Source: Bradysia coprophila (Eukaryota > Arthropoda > Insecta > Diptera > Sciaridae). From it: a stretch of 64,000 nt of DNA. The first letter of the stretch is position 1. Each line of letters begins with the position of its first letter. The notes below the pieces were generated by a model. It did not search any database. It was not told the DNA's origin and was given only the letters and a program-made list of their open reading frames with translations. This document shows, piece by piece, positions 13,701-23,451 of this stretch. Position numbers and translations under genes: made by a program. The stretch spans positions 1,212,051 to 1,276,050 of the forward strand of contig NW_023503296.1 of assembly GCF_014529535.1 (NCBI RefSeq), written 5' to 3'.

Positions 13701-14032
13701 AGTTTTCACTCAACTAGCTGCGATCTTGTCCTTAAAATTCATTTTTTATCCAGATTGATCACGAGGACAACATATGGGTATTGACCAACACATTGCCGAA
13801 GTTCATCTATGGAAAGCTTGATACGAACGAATTTAACTTTAGAGTTTGGCGAACTAATGTTTTCGAAGCCATTCGCGGAACTGTGTGTGATTGGCATCAA
13901 GAACACGCCTTCGGTCCTGGAAGTGGATATTCAGATAAATGGAATGATCATCGACACGATCAAGATTGGCACGATGGAGAATGGCATCACAATATGAATT
14001 GGAAGGGTGGACATGGTTACAAGCGCCATTAA
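7724..14032 (+). CDS. Yellow/MRJP-family secreted protein, copy 1, with His/Trp-rich tail
   Basis: Exons: 7724-7844, 12428-12687, 12750-12852, 12919-13123, 13186-13444, 13506-13697 and 13754-14032. Phases are consistent and total 473 codons including the stop. The start at 7724 opens with a signal-peptide-like hydrophobic run (MAIGIAFIVFQLLTFLVV), then the family motif YRWKQISFEG. Family hallmarks include VAYNNVP, VTVPRR, CGRLWF, WVIDM, VYS, YFHPMAS, ALHDF, GVSCWNT and NFRVWR. Yellow proteins are extracellular and act in insect pigmentation; the yellow-f subfamily has dopachrome-conversion activity. The GYRxxYFHPM and CWNT blocks look closest to yellow-f to me, but the subfamily is not proven. 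After RGTVC, where the neighbour ends, this copy carries about 46 more residues with 9 His and 5 Trp. The 4.6 kb first intron is full of transposons. Confidence 0.9.
8940..9190. repeat. Dispersed repeat with central palindrome
   Basis: The centre is a hairpin at 9039-9093 with arms ATGCACGTATGACAA and its complement. The left part (TTGTTGTCTCG, TTTCGCTTATG) and a GxCTCGxCTCGG stretch recur in inverted orientation at 46590-46790. The right part (GTCTCGGATCAACAA, CACACGAA, CTCxACTTTTC) recurs at 43588-43650. Confidence 0.55.
9222..9405. mobile_element. MITE family C (CACGGCAGAGTAAAATAAAC), copy 1
   Basis: About 184 bp. The left end starts CACGGCAGAGTAAAATAAAC; the right end is the inverse but degraded at its tip (TTTATTTTACTTCTG). 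The inner motifs CAGGAGC, TTCATTTTTGAAAC and GAACTCAAATGAACA are shared with copies at 50131-50316 and 63415-63624. Confidence 0.75.
9500..9660. mobile_element. MITE family B (CAACGCACTTCAAG), copy 1
   Basis: 161 bp with long inverted termini CAACGCACTTCAAGCAAAAG...CTTTTGCTTGAAGTGCGTT. It is flanked by perfect 8 bp direct repeats GATTAACT (9492-9499 and 9661-9668). An 8 bp TSD is typical of hAT-type transposition. Other copies are at 14210-14369 and 55160-55320, with decayed ones near 39260 and 57716. Confidence 0.9.
9724..10798. mobile_element. Outer inverted-repeat element interrupted by a nested insertion
   Basis: The ends ATTGGTAAATTCATTTACC (9724) and GGTAAATGAATTTACCAAT (to 10798) are inverted copies, followed inward by related TTTATTG/CAATAAA blocks. 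The 788 bp element at 9973-10760 sits inside it. A decayed relative of this end is seen at 34870-34925. Confidence 0.6.
9973..10760. mobile_element. 788 bp element with GCTAGCGAC-rich termini and 10 bp TSD
   Basis: It begins AAGGTTGC and ends GCAACCTT. Both ends are built from variable short repeats of the type TAGCGACGCTAGTAGCG. It is flanked by perfect 10 bp direct repeats GGTAAATTCC (9963-9972 and 10761-10770). The centre (10140-10590) is AT-rich with no ORF. A 9-10 bp TSD is the size made by Mutator-like transposases. Confidence 0.85.
11044..11257. mobile_element. 214 bp hairpin MITE
   Basis: The arms are 58 bp long with one mismatch: CATATAGTCTAGTCGATAAG at the left, and the complement with TCTAATCGATAAG at the right. 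The short AT-rich loop encodes nothing. A TSD could not be assigned because CATATAGT is repeated in the left flank. Confidence 0.85.
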
Positions 14033-14049
14033 TGTATTCTTTAATGAAA

Positions 14050-14055
14050 AATAAA
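14050..14055 (+). terminator. Polyadenylation signal of the first yellow gene
   Basis: AATAAA lies 17 bp after the TAA stop of the yellow gene ending at 14032. Confidence 0.6.
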
Positions 14056-14209
14056 ATTGAAACGCTTCGTATTTTAAAGAAGTCTCAGTCTTACTGTTTT
14101 GTCTGTTGAAATACGCTAAGAGATTCTAATTTGACTAAAGTATGTTTCGACAGCCCATGGCTTCAACTTCGATTTTACAAATCTAATATAATACGGAAAT
14201 TGCTGCTAT

Positions 14210-14369
14210 CAACGCACTTCAAGCAAAATTGCTACTCTATATAGGGTACTGAAACTTGACAGTGCCCCATACAAAATTTTACACTGTAAAAGGAGTGGGG
14301 ATAAAATTTCATACGAAAAGTACTCTATTTGGCAGCTTTCATAAATAGCACTTTTGCTTGAAGTGCGTT
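14210..14369. mobile_element. MITE family B, copy 2
   Basis: 160 bp, same termini as the copy at 9500. Flanked by perfect 8 bp direct repeats GCTGCTAT (14202-14209 and 14370-14377), which confirms both the element borders and the 8 bp TSD length. Confidence 0.9.
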
Positions 14370-14439
14370 GCTGCTATATAAGTTGAGGAACTTCAGAGAC
14401 ATCTGTGCTTAGCTAAAATTGTACATTTGCGTGTATTTA

Positions 14440-14745
14440 ATTTTTTGATTATATCTTTTCATCAGAATCCTTTTGGAAAAATGTACGACCGCAATAACAG
14501 CCACGAATGTGTCAGTTTTAAATAAAAATAAATTTTGGTTGTAGTCGTTTGACCAGCTCTGAGCAAAAGGAACAGTTTAACGAAAATTTTCATAAACTGC
14601 CCAGTTTTCTCCGAGCTGGTCAAACTGCTTTAAACAAATCTATTTTCTGTTGAAAGCTAATACATTCGTGGGGGTTATTGCGGTCTTATATTTATGAAAA
14701 AGGATTCGGTTGGAAAGATATAATTAGAAGTAAACTAAAATTCAG
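14440..14745. repeat. Hairpin element, arms about 120 bp
   Basis: Inverted arms carry GATTATATCTTTTC, GAATCCTTTT, GACCGCAATAAC and CACGAATGT at the left and their complements at the right. A second internal inverted pair, GTTTGACCAGCTC/GAGCTGGTCAAAC, lies at the centre. Borders are approximate and no TSD was found. Confidence 0.65.
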
Positions 14746-14877
14746 TATTTAAACGCCAAAATGTCTTCTTTTCAGCAAAGCAGTGATGCCTTTCAGGACG
14801 AATCGACATAACGCCTCGATTGTAGCCTAAATTTGTGTAAAAATGTGATATATTTTCGATGACACCTTTGCATCCGC

Positions 14878-15099
14878 AAGGTTCTGAAAGAACAGGTAAA
14901 GACACTTACGAAGGCGGGTGAAATACAAATCTTGACAATTCAGACAATTTATTGTTTGAAAAGTCAACTTGAAAACAATTTTTTTTTGTTAAGTTGAAAT
15001 CGTCATATATATTTTCCAAACCTAGATTACAGGAAAATTTTGATCGCACCGCCTTCGTGATCAACTCGAAAGTGTATTAACCTGTTCTTTAAGAACCTT
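14878..15099. mobile_element. MITE family A, copy 2, with near-perfect 10 bp TSD
   Basis: 222 bp, starting AAGGTTCTGAAAGAACAGG and ending CCTGTTCTTTAAGAACCTT. Flanks TTGCATCCGC (14868-14877) and GTGCATCCGC (15100-15109) match at 9 of 10 bases, giving a 9-10 bp TSD. Same family as 5179-5376. Confidence 0.85.
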
Positions 15100-15269
15100 G
15101 TGCATCCGCTTCCTTTCAGATCCTTCTGCATTCGCTTCCTTTCTTGAAAAATTTGGAACATCTTTTTGTGTTAAAATGAGTTGCTTTTAAGTAATAGTAG
15201 ATTACGTCAGTGGGTTCAAATTTTTATTTCGACGAGTGGGGACCTTATAGCCAAGGTAAATATAGTGAG

Positions 15270-15400
15270 GAGGTACAACCGAATCAGATGTGGCACAAAA
15301 GTTTGCTATAAACGCCATCTCTCCCTGTCTTTAAAATAACAAAATTGCTTAGAAACCTTGGCCATCTGTTTTGTTATAGGCACAAAATTTTGTGATAGGC
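15270..15400. repeat. Dispersed repeat shared with 31430-31560
   Basis: The two stretches share, in the same order and orientation, CCGAATCAG, TGTGGCACAAAAGTT-like, GCTATAAACGCCATCTCT, AAATTGCTTAGAAACC, GGCCATCTGTTTTGT and GCACAACATT-like blocks. No ends or TSD were identified. Confidence 0.6.
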
Positions 15401-16284
15401 ACAACATTGTGAAACACGGTTATAGCCCGACCCGAAGGAGAGGACCGTATTCCCACTCTTCAAAATTAAAATTTGAACTCACGTGCGTCATGTGATTTAC
15501 GTAAATAAATGCAATGTAAATGCATATTTCATATGACCGAAGCGCCATTTACATTGCCGTATAATGTAAAAATAATAAATGTTGTTTATGTTGGTGTAGC
15601 CTACTGTGAGACAACGCAATAGTTGACTAAAATTGGCAAAAATTCTGATTTTTCTCGTAGTAGGATACACCACCACCAAACATTTATTATCTGTACTCAA
15701 AGCCAAGTCTTCTTGACACAAAACTATGGGCCCACTTTTGTCCTTTCCGGAAATACAATTGAGCGTTGTGTCGATTCGTCTCAACATGTCACAGACGGCA
15801 ATCATAATAACAGTTTTACTATCTGATCTATTACTTCATTTGATCAAAGACTTCCAGAGATTGATATCAGAAAACTTTTACTTCATTTGTTTTTAACATG
15901 CTTTTTGCTATATAAAACCCCATCAGTCAGACATTGTCGTTTTTATTACTGTCGTTGTTGATAACAGATGACAGCCGTCTGTAACAGGTTAATATTAGTA
16001 TCTGCCAAGCCCTAAATCCGTCCACCATCAAGTCCTACGTCATCACACCAAGTTAGGGGAAAGCTTATGAAAATTGCTTTGCTGGAAAATTGGGTCGTTT
16101 TGTCGTTTACTGTGACTGTGAGTACATTTTTTTTCTTAATATTCGGGTAGGTTGCACTATGTCTCTTTAGTAAAGTTTACATGTGTTTGCTTCTTTTTTT
16201 AAAAGTGATTGGCGATTTTCACAATCAACAGGTGTACTTCTTAGTAACGATATTGCTTCCGCTACACACGCATCCTTTGTTGCA

Positions 16285-16461
16285 AATCGCCAATTGACAG
16301 GAAGTACCAATAGAAATTAAAAGGAAATTGAACGGAATTGAAAGGATATAGGAGCGAATCCGGCAATTAGACGAGTTGCTCCGGTAATTGAGGTAATCAA
16401 AAGAATTGAAAGGATATAGAAATTGATTTGCCACCCTTTTGGCCAGTAATTTCCCTCTCGG
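16285..16461. repeat. Partial copy of the GGAATTGAAA element
   Basis: Contains AATTGACAGGAAGTACC, GGAATTGAAAGG, the segment AATCCGGCAATTAGACGAG, and GCCACCCTTTTGGCCAGT followed by a CCCTCTCG right end. It matches the full element at 58679-59691. The left end is missing. Confidence 0.65.
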
Positions 16462-17260
16462 TGAAAACTGACTAGAATTACAAAATAAAAATGAAAAGTC
16501 CAACAAAAATAGTTTTTGATCCGAAGTGACCTCAGAAAGACTAAATTGTTATTGGGCCTCAGCATATTACGGCCCAATAGTCGCTACAGCCCTGCTATGA
16601 AGAAAGTTTCTTCCGCAGAAATATATCAGAGGAGAGAAAGCCATATTGGCTAATGAGCTGTTAATGAATATCAATATTAAAATAAATATTTAGTTAACAT
16701 TTTGTAACACTAAGTATAAAGATATTCATACCATGGAGTTGACATCAATATGTTTGGATTGTAATTAAGTACTAAGTGTTACAAAGAAGAATCTTAATGA
16801 CAAATCGCTTTACAAGGTTTTAATTGATTCGTCTCAGCAGAGTAAATATATTCTTATAAAATAAAAGATTCCGCCGAAAGTTACACAATTGAGTGGGTGC
16901 ATTTTATAGTAGTAGTTATTTAGTTTGAAGATTGATATTCTGAACAAACAACGGAAAATGGTTCAACACCAAATCTCGAAAATGTAAAATTTCACAAAAT
17001 AATTCGAAACATTTCTAGGTAAACAACAAACGCACTACATATCGATTCCAAAATCAACTTGACGCTTTCCGTATGTGGTGTAGAATCCAAATCGAATAAA
17101 AGTTACTTTCCAAAAATGCACACGGTCAATGATCAAAAATGTTCCAGGGACTTCCAGAATTTTTCATTGCTGAGACAGTACACATCCTTGGAAATGTGTA
17201 TCTTTAATAGAAATTGACGGGCCTTTTTGAAAACTACCTCCAGCTACAACGCTTTGAACC

Positions 17261-17444
17261 AAGGCTGTATACTTTGGGGAGGTCACGCAGATGCAGATAC
17301 GCGGGTTACACACCACGTTTCATACAAAAAATTCACCACGCCATACAAATTTAATTTTGGTGAATTTGTTCGTATGGAAAAGGTGTGTTCCCGCGTATCT
17401 AATAAAATGGCGATCTGCGTGACCTTCCCAAAGTATACAGCCTT
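17261..17444. mobile_element. 184 bp MITE with perfect 10 bp TSD
   Basis: The ends AAGGCTGTATACTTTGGG and its complement continue into about 35 bp inverted arms containing GGTCACGCAGAT. Flanked by perfect 10 bp direct repeats GCTTTGAACC (17251-17260 and 17445-17454). Terminal AAGG/CCTT and TSD length match the elements at 9973 and 14878. Confidence 0.92.
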
Positions 17445-17613
17445 GCTTTGAACCACCATTCTCGGCCAGAGCTGCTTTTTATAGCAAACTATCCATGATT
17501 CAACAATTCAATTTGGATCATGAAAGTCAAAGTCGGAATTACATTTTTTGCATAATTCTCTGATTTTCCTTGTTACGCATTACTTTATTTGGCCCCTCTT
17601 GGAATGTTATTGC

Positions 17614-17681
17614 AGAGAGTTGATAGCAGATGGCGTTGCTTCCACCTCGCCGGAAACAACACCATCTGTTATTAACTCTCT
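17614..17681. repeat. 68 bp hairpin
   Basis: Arms AGAGAGTTGATAGCAGATGG and its near complement (AGAGAGTTAATAACAGATGG when reversed) flank an 18-base loop. Probably a very short MITE remnant. Confidence 0.6.
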
Positions 17682-18144
17682 ATATTTTTGTGTAAACCAT
17701 TGACACACGAGACAAAAAAAAATCCCACTTTACATTACTCAGAACATCAAAATAAGACAACGCTACTGTATTAACGATTCACATGAATGGAAATAAAGAG
17801 AAAAAATATTCGCAAATGTCATCAAACCCATTATAGATCAGCTGTAGTATCTTTGTCGCTGCGTTTTTGTATCGTAAATTTTTTGATATGAAATTCCATC
17901 TGGTCAAAGTATTACAAAACAATGATATTGCGGTTTGTATTCTTAAGATTATAGCACACAAATTATATAGAATATTTTAATGATTCTAGGAAATGTAATA
18001 CTGGAACACCGAATACCGGTTTTTTATGAAAAAATATTAATTTGAAAATTTCACTTTTTCACAACATTCAAACTTCGGATGACTGATGTATATTAGCATC
18101 ATCGGTAGAGAAGTAGGATTTTTTATGGAGTAACTTGTGGTTCT

Positions 18145-18240
18145 CTTGAGAATATTCGATATTTTAACGTTGCAAATTGGCAACGGACTATTAGAATATC
18201 ATATGGTTGAGCGTTTACATTGAAAGAGAATGAAGGAAAA
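18145..18240. repeat. Dispersed hairpin repeat shared with 52190-52285
   Basis: Both stretches carry ATTCGATATTTTAACGTTGC-like sequence, then AATTGGCAACGGACTATTAG and AATATC. The block folds on itself (GATATT/AATATC, CGTTGC/GCAACG). Confidence 0.55.
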
Positions 18241-18564
18241 ATTGCCCAGCCGCGTGAAATGAAATCTCCAACTCTTTTACCGAGGATAACAAATAAACAT
18301 CGTTGAAGAAATGTAGACTTTGATCGGTTTTAGCCACTGAAAATGGCAGAGGTAGATCCAACAGCCCAATAATGTGACTTACTCCTGAGCCTTGGAAAGA
18401 AAACTGAATGCTGGCGATTACTTACGAAATACATTCAAGAATGAACAAGGAAACGTTAAATCACTTGTGCATGCTGTCTTAGAATTAATGAAAATGTTTG
18501 ACGTGTTCTCTAACCTTGTTACTGATGGGTATTTAAGATTTTATACGTCAGAAACAAATTAACA

Positions 18565-18743
18565 TACACTCACCTCAAAATAGTTAGTAAGAAATTCGTG
18601 TCAACTCACGCCAATTATATCTCTCCCTGCGCGTGCGCTTACAAGCAGTAAATCCGAGTGTAAAGGGAATCATACTAACATATGTATGACCACGAAAAAC
18701 AGAGAGTGGCATAAATATTGCTAGACATTTTGAGGTGAGTGTA
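18565..18743. mobile_element. 179 bp MITE (TACACTCACCTCAAAAT ends)
   Basis: Perfect 17 bp terminal inverted repeats TACACTCACCTCAAAAT. The flanks share AATTAA (AATTAACA and AATTAATT), a possible degraded TSD. No ORF of note inside. Confidence 0.8.
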
Positions 18744-19389
18744 AATTAATTGATGGTTAAAATGATATGCTAATAAATTCCTAAGTTTCATAAAATATTC
18801 ATTACAAAATGAATTTCTATAACAATTAATACATTGTTCATCGCATCTTTTGAATTTTGATAATACCGGTATTAATACCAATATTTATACGATTTATACT
18901 CAGAATACCGAATACGGTATTGCATTTCTATTCCTATTCTAGACTCGAACAAGAAACTAACTCTCTACATACCTCTCTTGTGTGGTAGTGCTAGTCTTAA
19001 AATTGGGAAATGATTTCTTTCCAAATCACGATTTTCTCAAAATAGTCAAAATTGATCCACATAAAATGCTCTGGCTTTTCTATGTTAGAAGATTCAACAA
19101 TTTTTCGTCAGTTCAACAATATCCTGATACCTTACACTGTTCGCTTAGTGACCAGACCATAACATTTTACAATTCTGATTTCGATGAATTCATAGCTTTC
19201 GGAATTCTTACCAAACATGTCTGAGATTTGTTTGAATATTTTGTTTTTTCGCGAAAAATCAAACATGCGAAATGTATGAGATTAAACAAATCAGTTAAAA
19301 TATTAAATATTCTCAGTTGAAACGTATACGTCGGTCGTAAATGTTGTTCAGTTAAGATTCTAGCAGTAAAAAGTGATTAATAATACGTC

Positions 19390-22300
19390 ATGAAAAGTAA
19401 ATTAACAAAAATTTTGATTCTTTCACAATTGTTTGTATCACTGTTCGTACATTCGGAATGTGGTGGTCTAGAAGAAATGTACAAATGGCGGCAGATAGCC
19501 TTCGATCAGTTACAAGAAAATGGTACGAATGATAATTTCCAATTAAAAATAAAAATTAATTTAAAATTTACCCAACTGAAGATTCTGTGCAGTAAAAAGC
19601 TTTCTCCAAACACTTATTATATATCCTAGGTTATCGTGCAATAATGAAATTTTTGTAAATAACTGTCTCCCCAAAGTTCACATACTTCCTATCAGGACCG
19701 GCCTGGCCATTTAAAAGTATCATCGATCGTAGCCCAATAACGTATTCAATGCTAAAGCGCCAATGTATAGGAGCAAAGAAAAACACGAAAGGTGCATTGG
19801 ACCTAGGTTGAACTAATAATGTGTCCAGATCGATCACGGTGTGCCTGAACCAAATTTAATCAAAAAATTTTGCATTGATTTCTCTTCGTATTTTACATTT
19901 TTGGGTCATTACAAACTACTTTTGTTCGAAGAGTAGGATGGCGCAGCGGGTGCTTTTCAAAATAATGTCCAAAATTATGTGGGTTTCATCGATTTCCATA
20001 CATTTTCACGGGGTACGACAAGTAAGTCTTCTCATATATCAAATCTGTGATTGAATATTGTTTGTGGAAAGAAAATACAACAGTTTCCATATATGAGAAG
20101 AGTCACTTTCGCTTACCCCGTGAAATGTATGGAAATCGATGAAACAAACATAACGTTTTACATTATTTTGAAAAACGCCCGCTGCGCCATCTACCCTTCG
20201 AACAAAAGTTTTTTTGTAATGAAACCAAAATTTAAAATACGAAGAGAAATCAAAAGAAATTTTTGGATTAAATTTGGTTCAGGCACACCGTGCGATATAA
20301 CCATATAACTACAAAACGGCTTAACTCATTTTGTCGAATCCCACCCTCATGAAAATATTGTCATTGTGGCACGATTCCTACTACTTTTAGAAAAAATTCT
20401 CTGAACATTTCCCGGAACAATAGTGACGATCTCCTAGTCTTTTCTCCTACAATTTTTGTTGATTTCACTCATTTCTTGCAACTTCTTGCCTTCATATCGG
20501 GCAGCCACACTGCATATTCGCCAAAAAATATCACTTTACATGTTGCGGGTCGAATATCGTTCTTTTCATCGAATATCATGAACGACGGGTAATAGGTAAT
20601 ATGGTACTTCATATTCAAGTAATAGACCCGAAAATAACACTTGCCATATGCTTGTCGTCTGTAACAGGTTAACATGCAAAACACTGAACCAAGCAATAGA
20701 TTTTTTAACAGAAAATCAGCCCCTCTTTTCCGACCCAGTATCATTATACCAACCTTCCAAAATTGATTTATATGAGAAATTTTGACTACTACACGCCGAG
20801 TAGAAAACCTCTTGAAAATTATGTTCGCGCGCTTGGTTCAATGCTATGATAAAATCCATTAGGATAGTTGTGAAAAGTCTTGTTTCCAGGTGTTTATTGA
20901 CCAGGCGAAGCCGATTAACAAAACTTACAGGAAACTCGACTTGACTATTCGTCTTGATAGTAAATAACTGTTAGTCACCTAATTAAAAATTGGCTTTCTC
21001 ATTGGTCATCCCTTGTGAAATCTATTGATAGAACACAATTGTTGGAAACTGTCCAATGGAAGGTCAAAAACCAGACTCAATTGAGCTAACCTCAGCCTCC
21101 AGATTTCTCTAAGGTTTCCAAGCAACACAGTCTTAAATTCCAAGAAATAAACTCATAAACAAATAGACGATGAGCAGCATTGAACTTCATCTCATTTTAT
21201 TTTTCATTGAAATTCGTAGACCGGACAACAGTTACAAAAATATATTCATACGTCCAGTTGACAAAATATTTTTTTTTAATATGGAGATTAAAACCTCCAC
21301 GATTTCGAAACCAATCACACTGATATAAATCACCTCTAGTCTTAGAATTATGCGAAATAATTTGTTTAGAATAAACGCAAAATGATTTATTAGCTTATAA
21401 TGGAATAATACATGGTGTTTGTAACCTTTTGACCATCAACCGATTACCAAACTGATATTATAATTTATGTAAACTTGGACGTTAATTCGTCGAATCGCTA
21501 ACGAATTTGTGTATTACGTGGAGGTTTAAGTTTTTTGAAGAGAGATTTCAGATGTTTTTATTGATTTAAAAGTTGTTGGTGTAGTGAGAGAATGCGACAT
21601 AGGAAGAAGGGACCAACCGACATCATTTTCGATTGAGAAATCTGTTGTCGTTGTGTTGAGATGAGTTTTAAATTCAGATTGAAAATACTGGTTAGGAATT
21701 GTAGATTTGTTCAATCCAACCAGAGTTTTGACGGCCATCACACATGACTATTTTCAGGAAGTGACGGAATCGCGTTCCCAGATGAAGAAACTTCAAATCA
21801 TCTGAACCAAGAACGTCTTAGTGCATTAAGATCGAACTACGTTGCGTACAACAATGTGCCGATGGGAGTAACTCATGCAAAAGGAAAGTTAATTACCACC
21901 ATACCGAGACGTAATCCCGGAATACCGGCTACGCTGAGTTACATATCCACCAAGTCTCCGAAGGGAACTAGTCCAAGTTTTCGAGCATTTCCAAATTACC
22001 AGACAAATGAGCTGCACGTAAGGGACCTCAAATATTGAATGAGATGCGGGGACTGTTCTACATCAATTTTTGTTAAAAATTGTTTCTAATTGCAGCCAGA
22101 GGGTTTACCGGACGAAAATCGAATAGTATCCGTGTACAGGACCCGGTTCGATGCCTGCAATCGATTGTGGTTCATCGACACTGGCACATTAGAATACAGT
22201 AACATTTTTCGACTTACATTTGTACGACGTTGCCGATGTATTTTATTGCTCTTTTAGATGGTACGATTCAAGTTCAACGGCCGTCGATTTGGATAGTCGA

Positions 22301-23269
22301 CATGAACACCGAGCAGAGGATTAGACGATTCGAAATTCCCGAGTCTATTGTTCAACCAGGACACGGACTTGCTAGTATAACAATCGATGTCGATTCAAAC
22401 AATTGCGATGGTGCATTTGCCTACATACCCGATTTGCTCACATATCGCCTGTATGTGTACAGGTAAGACATGGATATTCGAAATCGTATTCCAAATCTTG
22501 GATTGTATGAAGGTAAAACGTTTCTTAGCTTTGAGCAAAATCGTCTCTGGAGATTTGCGCACAACTACTTTAGTTTTGATCCATTGCACGGCGACTTCGA
22601 TGTGATCGGATTACAATACCAGTGGAACGATGGCATATTCTCAATTACGATGGGACGCCGAAATCCGGATGGATATCGATCCGTCTTTTTCCATCCAATG
22701 GTTAGCGTTTCGGAGTTTGTGGTCAATTCTAGGACTTTACAAAATGAAACGGCATCGCAACGGTCGAATCATGGACGGGACTTTATGGTACAGTAAAATT
22801 GGAATTCGATTTTTCGATGTCTCGAGTCAGTAATTGCAAAGAAAAATTCAATAAAATCAGAAATTGGGAGACCGAGGAGTGAACACCCAGTCTGCTATGC
22901 ACGACTTCGATCAACAGTCGGGTGTAATGTTTTATTCACAAGTTGCTGTCAATGGTATCAGCTGCTGGAATTCAGCCAAACCATATACGCCCCAAAATCA
23001 TGCTCTACTGGAAAGGAATGATGTGACAATGATCTATCCCGGTGATTTGAACGTAACGTTGAATTGAGAGAGAAATGGACAGTTAAATCAAATCGACTCG
23101 ACTGACTCACTATTTTTAGGTTGACGAAAGTGGAACGCTGTGGGTGCTGACCAACTCGATGATTCGATTCATCTACGATCGCATCGATCCAACCGTTTAC
23201 AATTTCCGTATTTGGCGAGCTAATGCTCGTGATATTGTGCGTGGCACGGTCTGCAGTTTGGGAAGATGA
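19390..23269 (+). CDS. Yellow/MRJP-family secreted protein, copy 2
   Basis: Exons: 19390-19522, 21758-22017, 22096-22198, 22258-22462, 22529-22787, 22861-23052 and 23120-23269. Total 434 codons including TGA. The start is followed by a signal peptide ([15 protein letters not shown]) and the motif [11 protein letters not shown]. Family blocks include [37 protein letters not shown]-type [31 protein letters not shown] and NFRVWRA. Exons 2-6 are 260, 103, 205, 259 and 192 nt, exactly those of the upstream yellow gene, so the pair is a tandem duplication. It ends four residues after RGTVC, with no His/Trp tail. Extracellular pigmentation or cuticle function is inferred from the family; yellow-f-like is my best guess for subfamily. 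Confidence 0.9.
19835..20292. mobile_element. 458 bp hairpin element in the first intron of yellow copy 2
   Basis: Long inverted arms of roughly 200 bp, with ends CACGGTGTGCCTGAACC and its complement. They include the matching blocks TTCGAA(C)AAAAG, TGGCGCAGCG and ATCGATTTCCATACATTTCACGGGGTA-like sequence. The flanks share only CGAT. The short ORF running through one arm is a by-product. Confidence 0.8.
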
Positions 23270-23301
23270 AATTGATTTCGTTATTACTATATTGAACCAT
23301 C

Positions 23302-23307
23302 AATAAA
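23302..23307 (+). terminator. Polyadenylation signal of yellow copy 2
   Basis: AATAAA lies 33 bp after the TGA stop. The converging greatwall signal is only about 70 bp further on. Confidence 0.6.
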
Positions 23308-23372
23308 GAGAAGCAGTCTGGAATTCAGTATGGTTCCGCAAACAATGATTGCTTTTGTCTGCCCGAAAGGTT

Positions 23373-23378
23373 TTTATT
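23373..23378 (-). terminator. Polyadenylation signal of greatwall
   Basis: TTTATT on the plus strand (AATAAA on the minus strand) lies about 75 bp past the greatwall stop at 23452. Confidence 0.5.
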
Positions 23379-23451
23379 TTCAGAATTGGCTATTCACAAC
23401 AACTATCGAAGACATACGAATAAAATAAAAAAAAATCCTGTGGAAACCGTG

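Larger units (their letters stand above)
14056..19389. other. Intergenic spacer between the two yellow genes
   Basis: No exon was recognised. The spacer contains two MITEs with readable TSDs, a larger hairpin, a dispersed repeat, a GGAATTGAAA-type repeat, a 184 bp MITE with a perfect 10 bp TSD, a 68 bp hairpin and a 179 bp MITE, listed separately. The second yellow promoter must lie just before 19390. Confidence 0.5.

Noticed and set aside
19829-20308. 85-aa frame starting near 20051
   Set aside because: It lies in one arm of a 458 bp hairpin element and has no protein features.
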